From assembly GCA_007117175.1 (NCBI GenBank), contig SKGZ01000095.1, forward strand, positions 1 to 7,693: 7,693 nucleotides of DNA. Direction: 5' to 3'. Below, piece by piece: positions 1-6,845 of this stretch; the stretch's first letter is position 1, and every line of letters begins with the position of its first letter. This DNA comes from Bacteriovoracales bacterium. Its GTDB lineage: Bacteria > Bdellovibrionota > Bacteriovoracia > Bacteriovoracales > Bacteriovoracaceae. Under the pieces are notes generated by a model. The model did no database searches, was not told where the DNA came from, and worked only from the letters and a program-made list of their open reading frames with translations. Position numbers and translations under genes: made by a program.

Positions 1-1584
1 ATCCGAAGGATAATAATACTGTGGTGTTCCCACTCGCGGAATGGCCAAGTGAGACAAAGAACTAAACTGGGTTTTAACCTGCACTTGGCGATCTCGCACT
101 TGATAGCTAAATTCTCCACTGCGATAATCTTGAATTTGTTTTTGCAGCTTCTCAATGAGTGCAAAACTTTGAGGATTCACATCTGCTTGCGCTTGTTTTA
201 ATTCACTTTTAATTTCTTGATTTTGAAGGTGTTCACTGCATGATTTCAACGCTTCATACTTTCTAATTTTCTTTTTCTCTTGCTCTGTCTCTTGATGGTA
301 GCGCTCAACAGTATCGGCAATTTCTTGCAAGTAATTGACTCGCGAGCTAGGGATCAGAGAGTCTTTCTTGACACTGGCCTTTTGACAATCCAGTGCACTA
401 TGAACTTCCAAATCCAGTAGACTCTTATAAAGATCCCTAAAAAGAGCATTGACTCCAGGATCATTAAATCGAGAGGCAATAGTGCCATAAATAGGCAATT
501 GCTCATCGGTGTCTTGCTCTGATGAGAAAAGCTGATGATTTCTTCGGTATTGTTTTCTCACATCTCTTAGAGCGTCCTCACCTTTAGACTTTTCAAATTT
601 ATTCACCGCTACAAAATGAGCCGATTCTAACATTTCAATTTTTTCTAATTGGGTCTGTGCTCCATACTCGGGAGTCATGACGTACAGACAGCGATCCGCG
701 ATCTGGGTAATGGCATCAGAGGCCTGTCCAATGCCGGAAGTCTCAACCATGATTAAATCAAAATTTTGTGTTTTTAAAAAAGAGACCACTTGTTCAATAT
801 AAGGAGAAAGCTCTGTTGGTGAATTGCGGGTGGCCAAGGAGCGAATATAAAATTGCGGATACTGAGCTGCACTTAGGCGAATACGATCCCCCAAAAGAGC
901 TCCTTTGTTCTTCTTCTTACTAGGATCCACTGAAATCAAGGCAATTTTAAGCTGCTGCTTGTGCTGATTAAAACGCAATAGTAATTCATCAATTAAGGAG
1001 GACTTTCCCGCACCCCCTGTTCCAGTGATCCCTAAGACTGGTATCTTTTTTTGCTGCTGCTGATTATGATCAAACTTCACTCCCTGCTCGATAGCAGTGA
1101 TCACTTTGGCCATTTGCTGACCATTGAGTTCTCCGTTAAAGGACTTCACATCAAATCCTTCTAAGGTATCATAATTGGCCCTGGCAACCATATCCTTAAT
1201 GATTCCCTCCAGTCCCATCTGCATTCCATCTTGGGGAGAATAGATACGATCAATTCCCTTTTGATGAAGTGCTTCGATCTCCTTAGGAGTAATCACTCCT
1301 CCGCCACCACCAAAAATCTTAATCTGCTGGGCCCCTCTTTCATTTAATAGCTCACGAATATAGGCAAAGTATTCATTATGACCACCTTGATAGGAACTGA
1401 GGGCTATGGCCTGCACATCCTCCATAATCGCTGCATCCACCACCTCTTGGGCTGAGCGATTATGCCCTAGGTGAATCACCTCCACTCCTTGGGCCTGTAA
1501 AAGTCTGCGCATAATATTAATAGAAACATCATGACCATCAAAAAGACTGGCCGCTGTTAGAAAACGCAATTGATGCTGACTCAT
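1..1584 (-). CDS. icmF: Fused isobutyryl-CoA mutase IcmF, N-terminal 528 residues (partial, runs off window)
   Basis: IcmF is a cytoplasmic adenosylcobalamin enzyme that interconverts isobutyryl-CoA and n-butyryl-CoA. It joins a B12-binding domain, a MeaB-like G-protein chaperone and a mutase barrel in one chain. The visible part reads in that order. Residues ~5-130 are the B12 domain, with DGHD at 16-19 supplying the cobalt-ligating His18, and GGGGG at 92-96. Residues ~180-400 are the GTPase, with P-loop GTGGAGKS (188-195), ETSGIGQ (281-287) and NKFE (328-331). A helical linker rich in Glu/Lys/Gln follows, then IPRVGTP (515-521), where the mutase domain begins. The family is roughly 1,090 residues, so about half is missing beyond base 1. 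The ATG at 1584 follows GAGGAG (1591-1596) at 6 bases. It lies 27 bases after the lgt stop, so it probably shares that transcript. A methylmalonyl-CoA mutase large subunit is less likely, because the B12 domain is N-terminal and the GTPase is fused. Confidence 0.92.
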   Translation of the reverse strand, partial: MSQHQLRFLTAASLFDGHDVSINIMRRLLQAQGVEVIHLGHNRSAQEVVDAAIMEDVQAIALSSYQGGHNEYFAYIRELLNERGAQQIKIFGGGGGVITPKEIEALHQKGIDRIYSPQDGMQMGLEGIIKDMVARANYDTLEGFDVKSFNGELNGQQMAKVITAIEQGVKFDHNQQQQKKIPVLGITGTGGAGKSSLIDELLLRFNQHKQQLKIALISVDPSKKKNKGALLGDRIRLSAAQYPQFYIRSLATRNSPTELSPYIEQVVSFLKTQNFDLIMVETSGIGQASDAITQIADRCLYVMTPEYGAQTQLEKIEMLESAHFVAVNKFEKSKGEDALRDVRKQYRRNHQLFSSEQDTDEQLPIYGTIASRFNDPGVNALFRDLYKSLLDLEVHSALDCQKASVKKDSLIPSSRVNYLQEIADTVERYHQETEQEKKKIRKYEALKSCSEHLQNQEIKSELKQAQADVNPQSFALIEKLQKQIQDYRSGEFSYQVRDRQVQVKTQFSSLSHLAIPRVGTPQYYYPSD

Positions 1585-1611
1585 CTTAAACTCCTCAAGC
1601 AAATTTAGCAC

Positions 1612-2265
1612 TTAGCCTACAATATTTTTTATTCTTTTGAAATAAGTCATCCCTAAGGCAAAAAGCAAACACAGGGAAAACCACTGGGAGAAAGTCAAAT
1701 AAAAATGAGTGGAGACATCTTCTCTAAAAAACTCCAATACAAAGCGAATCAGTCCATAGCTCAATAAATACACCGCCAGTGCCTTTTTCCACGATGAAGG
1801 CCTCATCCAACAGAGCAGGGTAAAGATCAGCATCAATGCCACCATTTCTACCAACTGAACTGCAAATGGCCCAATAGAACCATAGCAACAGCCAGAAAGA
1901 TAGCAACCAGCTCGACCGATGCCGTGCAAGAAAGGGAGAATCATCAAGCTTGCCAATATCATCTGTTGTGAGGATTGCTTATTGCGCTGCTGATAAAACC
2001 AAGTAAACACAATGGCACCTGCCAATCCTCCGTAAAAGACAAAACCTCCGGCCAGCCAGAAATTGCTTTTAAAAACTACCAGTGAATCGGCAAAAAAGAG
2101 CAGATAGAAAATCTTAGCCCCCAGCCAGCTACTGAGAAAAATTGCTAGAAAGTACCATGGAAGTTTGGGTTGGTACTGCGCCGGAGTTTTGATCCATAAA
2201 TAAAAAAAACCCAAAGCCCAGGAAAAGCCCAAGAAAAGTGGATAAAATTGAAGATCAGCTAGCAC
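1612..2265 (-). CDS. lgt: Prolipoprotein diacylglyceryl transferase (Lgt family), short divergent form
   Basis: Lgt is an inner-membrane enzyme that moves diacylglycerol from phosphatidylglycerol to the lipobox cysteine of preprolipoproteins, the first step of lipoprotein maturation. The protein has about six or seven hydrophobic segments. It keeps the family signature as HGIGRAGC (114-121) followed by GCCYG (125-129), QLVE (137-140), and RFVLEFFR (174-181), which matches the Arg/Glu pair near E. coli R239/E243. The glycine pair at 79-80 is preceded by Tyr78, where E. coli Lgt has the essential His103. At 217 residues it is shorter than the usual 260-300, and it lacks an N-terminal RWYG-like motif. 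The start is GTG, and the first seven bases overlap the end of lspA (GTGCTAG), so translation is probably coupled; no strong ribosome site of its own is seen. Placement directly after lspA supports the role. It could instead be an Lgt paralogue with altered activity. Confidence 0.82.
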   Translation of the reverse strand: MLADLQFYPLFLGFSWALGFFYLWIKTPAQYQPKLPWYFLAIFLSSWLGAKIFYLLFFADSLVVFKSNFWLAGGFVFYGGLAGAIVFTWFYQQRNKQSSQQMILASLMILPFLHGIGRAGCYLSGCCYGSIGPFAVQLVEMVALMLIFTLLCWMRPSSWKKALAVYLLSYGLIRFVLEFFREDVSTHFYLTFSQWFSLCLLFALGMTYFKRIKNIVG

Positions 2266-2762
2266 TCGCGACTTTTCAGTTTACGCTCTCGCCATGATTG
2301 CAAGATCACATCATAGACCAATAAACAACCGCCAACGGTAATGGCACTATCGGCAATATTAAAAGCTGGAAAATGCCAGTTACCATAGTAAAAATCAAGA
2401 AAGTCCACCACATAATCTAGCCGAAAACGATCAATAAGATTACCAATGGCCCCAGCGAGGATTAAGGTATAAGCAAGAGTGAGGTGAAATGCCTCTTTAA
2501 AACTTTTATAAATAAGGTAAATAATAAAAAAACAGAAAATCACCGGTAAATAACGAAATAGAATATGGCGAAGCCAAGTGTCTGCCTGCCCTCCCATTCC
2601 CCATGCCGCCCCTGGATTTTGCACATATGTAAAATTAAAAAAGTTTTTAATAATGGGAATCGATTCACCCAAGTAAAATTTTTGCTGAATTAAGATCTTA
2701 GACCATTGATCGGCAATAATAAGTACCAGCGTGACAAAGACCACAAAAATAATTTTTTTCAA
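2259..2762 (-). CDS. lspA: Lipoprotein signal peptidase (signal peptidase II)
   Basis: LspA is an inner-membrane aspartyl protease (family A8) that removes the signal peptide from diacylglyceryl-modified prolipoproteins, acting right after Lgt. The 167-residue length is normal. Four hydrophobic helices are visible (about 3-17, 70-86, 94-110 and 139-155). The family blocks are present in order: DQWSK (18-22), NPGAAWG (49-55), GNLIDR (107-112), VVDF with Asp120, and FNIADSA (134-140) with Asp138. Asp120 and Asp138 correspond to the catalytic pair. The start codon is TTG, since no ATG or GTG is available upstream in frame before the regulator's stop. An AGGA sits 7 bases before it, within the end of the upstream gene. 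The gene lies 9 bases after the response regulator and overlaps lgt by 7 bases, so it is almost certainly co-transcribed with both. No catalytic residue is missing and I expect a functional enzyme. Confidence 0.96.
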   Translation of the reverse strand: MKKIIFVVFVTLVLIIADQWSKILIQQKFYLGESIPIIKNFFNFTYVQNPGAAWGMGGQADTWLRHILFRYLPVIFCFFIIYLIYKSFKEAFHLTLAYTLILAGAIGNLIDRFRLDYVVDFLDFYYGNWHFPAFNIADSAITVGGCLLVYDVILQSWRERKLKSREC

Positions 2763-2769
2763 CTTCTTA

Positions 2770-2773
2770 TCCT
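2770..2773 (-). promoter_or_regulatory. Ribosome binding site for lspA, overlapping the upstream stop codon
   Basis: AGGA lies 7 bases before the TTG start of lspA, and its first two bases are shared with the TAG stop of the response regulator gene. The good spacing is the main support for accepting the TTG start. The arrangement suggests that ribosomes ending the regulator can re-initiate on lspA. Confidence 0.6.
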
Positions 2774-4280
2774 AGCTATAGAAATCTTTGGGATTAATTT
2801 CATACTTTTCAATCTTTCGCAGTAAAGTCTTTTTGGGAATATTGGCATTCAGCGCAGTTTTATTAATTTTTCCCTTATTGAGTCTTAAAGCATAGCGAAT
2901 AAACTCTTGCTCAAAAAGATCTTTAGCTTCCTGAAAGTCCACCTTGCCATCGGGGTCATTATTGTGATCAAACTTAAAATAGTACTGAGCATTTCCTGTG
3001 ACATAGGCCTTATCATCATCAAAAACAGAGCTTTGAATTTGTTGAAAATCAATCACACTACTTTGAGCGCTCTCATCATCTTCACTAGCCTTATTAGAAC
3101 TGGACTTATTGACGATATTAGCAGGAACCGAGCTCAGACTAATTTGATCACTAGACTCCATGATAAAGCAGTGCTCAATCACATTACGCAACTCTCGAAT
3201 ATTACCCGGCCAGCTATAGTTTTTGAAAACAGCACTCACCTGATCGCTCACTCCAGTAATCTTTAAATTATGGTAGTGATTAAAGTGCTCAATATAGTAA
3301 TTCACCAAATGGGGAATATCATCCTTTCTCTCTCTTAGTGGAGGCAGATAAACCGGCAAGACATTCAGACGATAAAATAAATCTTCGCGAAAGGTGCCAT
3401 CTTTAATCATCTGCTCAAAGGGCTTATGGGAAGCCGCAATGATTCTCACATCAACCTTAATCTCCCGATTTGATCCCACCGGAGTAAAAGTTTTTTCCTG
3501 CAAAACTCTTAAAAGCTTCACCTGCATTGCAGGGGAAATATCACCGATTTCATCTAAGAAAAGTGTCCCCCCTTCGGCGTACTGAAAGCGTCCAATCTTG
3601 CGAGAGTCTGCTCCAGTAAAGGCACCTTTTTCGTGACCAAAAAGTTCTGACTCGATTAAATTCTCAGAAATAGCACCACAATTCATAGTGACAAACTTGG
3701 CATCTTTGCGCGGACCATTATAGTGAATCGCTTTGGCCACCAATTCCTTGCCTGTTCCCGATTCACCGCGAATTAAAACCGGTGTGCTCACTTGAGAGAG
3801 CTTGCCAATGAGGCTAAAAACCTTTTGCATGGCATTGGATTGTCCCACAAATTGATCGTCAGCCGACTCATCACCCAGAGAAAGAGTTGGCGCGGAATAG
3901 GCCATGGTTTCAATTAATGACCTTGCCTTAAGGGCCCTCTTAATAAGAGCAACCAAGTTTTCAGAAGTGATGGGCTTTTCTAGATAATTATAGGCTCCCT
4001 CTTTAACCGCACGAACCGCATCATTAACATTTGAATAGGCCGTGAGGATAAGAACGATCAATCCAGGATTGTACTTTTTCATATGAGTGAGCGCTTCAAT
4101 ACCATCCATCTCTGGCATATTCACATCCATCACCACTAAATCAAATGGCTCAGACATGACTTTCTCAACTGCTTGCTTACCATTACTGGCAACTTGCACT
4201 TGAAAATTGTGATATTCTAAAGCATCTCGAACGTTTTGCTGTAAGACCTGATCGTCATCAACAACTAAAACCTTTTGCAT
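2772..4280 (-). CDS. NtrC-family sigma-54-dependent response regulator
   Basis: This is a cytoplasmic transcription activator that, when phosphorylated, uses ATP to open sigma-54 RNA polymerase promoters. Residues 1-120 are a receiver domain with Asp8/Asp9, phospho-acceptor Asp52, Thr80 and Lys102. Residues ~142-385 are the AAA+ core, with Walker A GESGTGKE (172-179), the sigma-54 contact loop GAFTGA (219-224), Walker B LFLDE (240-244), arginines 298 and 304 in the arginine-finger region, and WPGNIREL (358-365). Residues ~453-500 are a Fis-type helix-turn-helix. The linker (386-450) is unusually long and Ser/Asp-rich, and it ends in an EF-hand-like loop. All parts needed for activity are present, so it should be a true sigma-54 activator. 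The ATG follows AAGGGG (4286-4291) by 5 bases and sits 34 bases after the kinase stop. That makes the CHASE2 kinase its likely partner. The regulated promoters are unknown; I saw no good sigma-54 promoter in this window. Confidence 0.95.
   Translation of the reverse strand: MQKVLVVDDDQVLQQNVRDALEYHNFQVQVASNGKQAVEKVMSEPFDLVVMDVNMPEMDGIEALTHMKKYNPGLIVLILTAYSNVNDAVRAVKEGAYNYLEKPITSENLVALIKRALKARSLIETMAYSAPTLSLGDESADDQFVGQSNAMQKVFSLIGKLSQVSTPVLIRGESGTGKELVAKAIHYNGPRKDAKFVTMNCGAISENLIESELFGHEKGAFTGADSRKIGRFQYAEGGTLFLDEIGDISPAMQVKLLRVLQEKTFTPVGSNREIKVDVRIIAASHKPFEQMIKDGTFREDLFYRLNVLPVYLPPLRERKDDIPHLVNYYIEHFNHYHNLKITGVSDQVSAVFKNYSWPGNIRELRNVIEHCFIMESSDQISLSSVPANIVNKSSSNKASEDDESAQSSVIDFQQIQSSVFDDDKAYVTGNAQYYFKFDHNNDPDGKVDFQEAKDLFEQEFIRYALRLNKGKINKTALNANIPKKTLLRKIEKYEINPKDFYS
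2928..2963 (-). other. EF-hand-like loop in the response regulator linker
   Basis: Residues 440-451 of the regulator read N-N-D-P-D-G-K-V-D-F-Q-E. This places Asn, Asp and Asp at loop positions 1, 3 and 5, Gly at 6, Val at 8, Asp at 9 and Glu at 12, the pattern of a calcium-binding EF-hand loop. Two features are imperfect: position 1 is Asn rather than Asp, and the residue after the final Glu is Ala rather than a bulky hydrophobic. The last residues also belong to the helix that normally leads into the Fis domain. Calcium binding is therefore only a possibility. Confidence 0.35.
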
Positions 4281-4314
4281 ACAAACCCCTTGCTCTGTGA
4301 TTCTCTATGCCCTC

Positions 4315-6219
4315 TCAGGCATTGCGAAATTGTACCAAAAAAGTACTGCCTTCGCCCAGCTTTGATTGAAGACTAATCTTGCCCCCCAATAGCTCTATAA
4401 AATACTTTACCAAATACAGCCCCAGACCAGAACCCCTAATTGAATGACTTTGATCATTTTTAACCCGGTAGAACTTATCAAAAATATGCTTTTGGTCCTC
4501 TGGGGAAATTCCAGCACCATTATCGGAGATTTGAACATAAACCCACTGCTCGTCATCCCAGCTGGTGATCTCAATAGTTTTTCCTTGCCCCGCATATTTA
4601 ATGGCATTACCCACTAGATTCGAAATAATTCTTTTAGCCAACAGTGGATCAATTTGAATGGGATAAAGTGGTGATAGCTTTTGCACCAACTTCATTTGTT
4701 TTTCTTCGGCCTCGAACTTTAAGGTTTCTAAAACCTGCTCTACAATTTGATTCAAATCCTTAGAGACAAGATTGAGCTTAAGGTTTTGCGACTCAACCTT
4801 GGTTAAATCTAAAATTGAATTGATAAAATTGTTCAAGTCACTGGTGGCTACACTCATATCCTGTAAAAGTCGATCGTGCTCAGAGTGTGACTTTAACTTC
4901 ATTTTTAATAAATCAACAATTCCTGTAATCTTGGCCACAGGTGTTTTTAAATCATGACTCATTAGTGAAATAAAGTTTTGTTTTAAATGATCAACTTTTT
5001 TAAGTAATTTTGCCTCTTCTTCAATGGCAAAACGACTCTGGTGTTCCGCAATAGCACGAAAGGGAACCCAAATATAATAAACGACAAAGATACTTAAGAT
5101 CACATGAGCAATCTTCGGCCAATAACCTAAAGCCACTGTTGAAATATATGCTAATATCAAACAGGAAAAAATGATAATAATGGTAATGGAAAGACCTTTG
5201 CTAGGGTGAACTCTAGAAACCACAAAAGATAAAAAGATAGCAATCAAAAGGGCCAGCACCTGACTTAGCCACACTGGCACTTCAACAATAGTCTTGCCTC
5301 GAATCAACGAGGCAATAATACTCGCGCTTAAATTAATTTTCGGGGCTTTCTGAACCTTTGAGAATGGGGTCAAAACAAAATCATCACTATTGGACATATA
5401 CTTAGTGCCAATCAAAACTATCTTATCTTTAAAAATTTTTTCAGGAATAGAGCCTTGAGCAACTCGATGAATCGGCGCTTCTAAAAAAGATTGAGATGAA
5501 GGCAGTGGGTTTTGAGGATAGACAAAATATGAAAAATAAGCATCTGCATTAATATTGTAGTACGCTCCCTTAATTGCACTCGAAGATAGCGCTTCCTGTC
5601 CCCGAGAAAGACGGAACTGATTTGCCAGCCACAATTGAAGTGCCTCATTGCCGCTAATGGATAAAACTGTTTTACGACTCACCCCATCCCTCGCAAAGTC
5701 CTCACTATCAACATTAACCACAGAAAAGGAATAACCTAGGTGAGCTAAAGGATCTGGTGGCTGACTAACACCCCAAAGAGTAAATTCAGATTGGAAACGA
5801 ACAATTCCCCCTGAATTCTGATACTGTTTTAATAGCTCATAGAATTTTTGGTAAAACTGCTCTTCAGCTAAACTCTCCGGCAAAGAAAAATTCAAAAAAT
5901 AAACAATCGCCTTTGGCTCTTGCTCTAAAATTTTTTGTACAACTTTGTAATGAGTCGCATAGGAATAATTATAGGATTCTCCTAAAAACTGATCACTTTC
6001 CTCATTTTGTGTGACTAGCACTAACTCATCAACCTGCCGAGAAAACAGATTCATTCTTTGCCATAAATCGTAAAAAATTGAATCAAAGGTTGAAAAGCGA
6101 TACTGAAACAGAATCAATATAAAAGCAATCGTAAAAAAAAGAGGATACCACGTATTCCAGTCAGTTTCTTTAAGCCTCTTTTTCAGTAAAGTGAAAGTAT
6201 GAAAAAGTCTCTGAAGCAT
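4315..6219 (-). CDS. CHASE2-domain membrane sensor histidine kinase
   Basis: This inner-membrane sensor kinase should autophosphorylate on His422 and pass the phosphate to the NtrC-type regulator encoded 34 bases downstream. One helix (about 24-39) leads into a periplasmic CHASE2 domain (~40-313), with YDLWQR at 50-55, DKIVLIG (265-271) and DDFVLTPFS (279-287). Three closely spaced helices follow (about 315-336, 344-365 and 369-386), which is the standard CHASE2 layout. There is no HAMP or PAS domain; a short charged helix (~395-412) joins directly to HisKA. The H box is SHDLKTP (421-427). The HATPase_c domain has N box NLVGN (534-538), G1 DNGAG (566-570), F box around Phe580 and G2 GSGLG (596-600), all intact. 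The ATG at 6219 is preceded by AAAGGGGGAG, ending one base before the start but with AAGG at workable spacing. The first 37 bases overlap the end of the upstream membrane-protein frame. The CHASE2 ligand is unknown. Confidence 0.95.
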   Translation of the reverse strand: MLQRLFHTFTLLKKRLKETDWNTWYPLFFTIAFILILFQYRFSTFDSIFYDLWQRMNLFSRQVDELVLVTQNEESDQFLGESYNYSYATHYKVVQKILEQEPKAIVYFLNFSLPESLAEEQFYQKFYELLKQYQNSGGIVRFQSEFTLWGVSQPPDPLAHLGYSFSVVNVDSEDFARDGVSRKTVLSISGNEALQLWLANQFRLSRGQEALSSSAIKGAYYNINADAYFSYFVYPQNPLPSSQSFLEAPIHRVAQGSIPEKIFKDKIVLIGTKYMSNSDDFVLTPFSKVQKAPKINLSASIIASLIRGKTIVEVPVWLSQVLALLIAIFLSFVVSRVHPSKGLSITIIIIFSCLILAYISTVALGYWPKIAHVILSIFVVYYIWVPFRAIAEHQSRFAIEEEAKLLKKVDHLKQNFISLMSHDLKTPVAKITGIVDLLKMKLKSHSEHDRLLQDMSVATSDLNNFINSILDLTKVESQNLKLNLVSKDLNQIVEQVLETLKFEAEEKQMKLVQKLSPLYPIQIDPLLAKRIISNLVGNAIKYAGQGKTIEITSWDDEQWVYVQISDNGAGISPEDQKHIFDKFYRVKNDQSHSIRGSGLGLYLVKYFIELLGGKISLQSKLGEGSTFLVQFRNA

Positions 6220-6809
6220 ACTCCCCCTTTTTTCATTAAGATCTGTTGTATAAGATTTAAGTCTTCCTTTCTCTTGCCTGAGACTTGCAGCTCTTTATCT
6301 TTAAAGCTTCTTTGCAAGTATATGAAAATAAATCTCAACAACCTACTTATGGGCAATATTACCCACAACAGAAAAAGAGTTAAAAATTTTGCATACCGTG
6401 CTTGGAAAACATAAAAAAAAAGCTTGTGCCACAACCATAAAAAGAGAATCACTACAAAATAAAATATCAATAAAATTTTAGCGCAAACCGCCATGAAGTA
6501 AAAATTTCGACGATCTAGCATCGGAAGACGACTTGACGCGTCAAGGCTTTCTGCCTTCACCCAATGAAGACGACTCCCTTGGGGAATCAAAAGAGGAAAA
6601 GGTAACATTTTTTCCAAATAAACCTTAACTCTCAATTTCGAACTCCAAAAACCCATTCGCAATTCATCAGAGCGATGGTGACTAGAGACACAAGGCGTTA
6701 ACGCTAGGCAGTAAATAAAAAAAGGAGTGAAAAGCCAATAAATGACAGAAAAAATAAAGAAAATTGGAATCAACCGATAAACGCAATATGTTAATATTAA
6801 TTCTAGCAT
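6183..6809 (-). CDS. Hypothetical membrane protein upstream of and overlapping the kinase gene
   Basis: I do not recognise this 208-residue protein. It has one long or two short hydrophobic segments near the N-terminus (about 12-38), a polar stretch with many Arg/Ser/Lys residues (~41-104), two strong helices (about 105-129 and 141-165), and a charged tail (~166-208). A frame this long without a stop is very unlikely by chance in such AT-rich DNA, which is the main argument that it is real. Against it, no good ribosome site precedes the ATG at 6809, and the last 37 bases overlap the kinase gene, whose own ribosome site lies inside this frame. Later in-frame ATGs (codons 52, 68, 97 and 106) leave a shorter product possible. 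A run of nine T residues falls in codons 130-132. If expressed, it would be the first gene of the train and might work with the CHASE2 kinase; that is inference from position only. Confidence 0.5.
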   Translation of the reverse strand: MLELILTYCVYRLIPIFFIFSVIYWLFTPFFIYCLALTPCVSSHHRSDELRMGFWSSKLRVKVYLEKMLPFPLLIPQGSRLHWVKAESLDASSRLPMLDRRNFYFMAVCAKILLIFYFVVILFLWLWHKLFFYVFQARYAKFLTLFLLWVILPISRLLRFIFIYLQRSFKDKELQVSGKRKEDLNLIQQILMKKGGVCFRDFFILSLY

Positions 6810-6845
6810 ACCATTTAATCATAGACATTTTTCCTAATAAGAGCT
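6810..6845. promoter_or_regulatory. Divergent gene-start region
   Basis: These 36 AT-rich bases separate the two divergently oriented gene groups, so promoters for both directions should lie here or extend into the flanking frames. I could not find a pair of -35 and -10 boxes with acceptable spacing on either strand, and no sigma-54-type GG-N10-GC element. If the upstream membrane-protein frame is not real or starts later, the promoter space for the kinase operon would be much larger. Confidence 0.35.

Noticed and set aside
1055..1072. Glutamine repeat (QQQQ) in IcmF as a slippage repeat
   Set aside because: Only a short run of CAG/CAA codons in the flexible linker between the B12 and GTPase domains, where low-complexity sequence is common.
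2342..2361. TGGCAC followed by GC, a possible sigma-54 promoter
   Set aside because: The GC comes two bases too early for the GG-N10-GC spacing, and it lies inside lspA. The other TGGCAC sites (near 482, 3395, 5275, 5401 and 6424) fail the spacing or the GC as well.
2907..3266. Plus-strand 119-codon frame within the response regulator gene
   Set aside because: It lies entirely antisense to a strongly supported regulator gene and shows no domain; it is a shadow frame.
6199..6414. Plus-strand 71-codon frame opposite the hypothetical membrane protein
   Set aside because: It is antisense to a longer frame, has no ribosome site or recognisable domain, and its hydrophobic and Lys-rich composition mirrors the opposite strand.
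6532..6545. Perfect 14-base palindrome CTTGACGCGTCAAG, a possible operator
   Set aside because: About half of one perfect 14-base palindrome is expected by chance in a window this size (7693/4^7). It lies inside a likely coding frame, has no second copy, and matches no operator I can name.
6524..6575. Ten-base direct repeat GAAGACGACT at 6524-6533 and 6566-6575
   Set aside because: Only two copies and no further extension. The 42-base spacing is a multiple of three, so both encode Ser-Arg-Leu in the same frame, which codon reuse explains.
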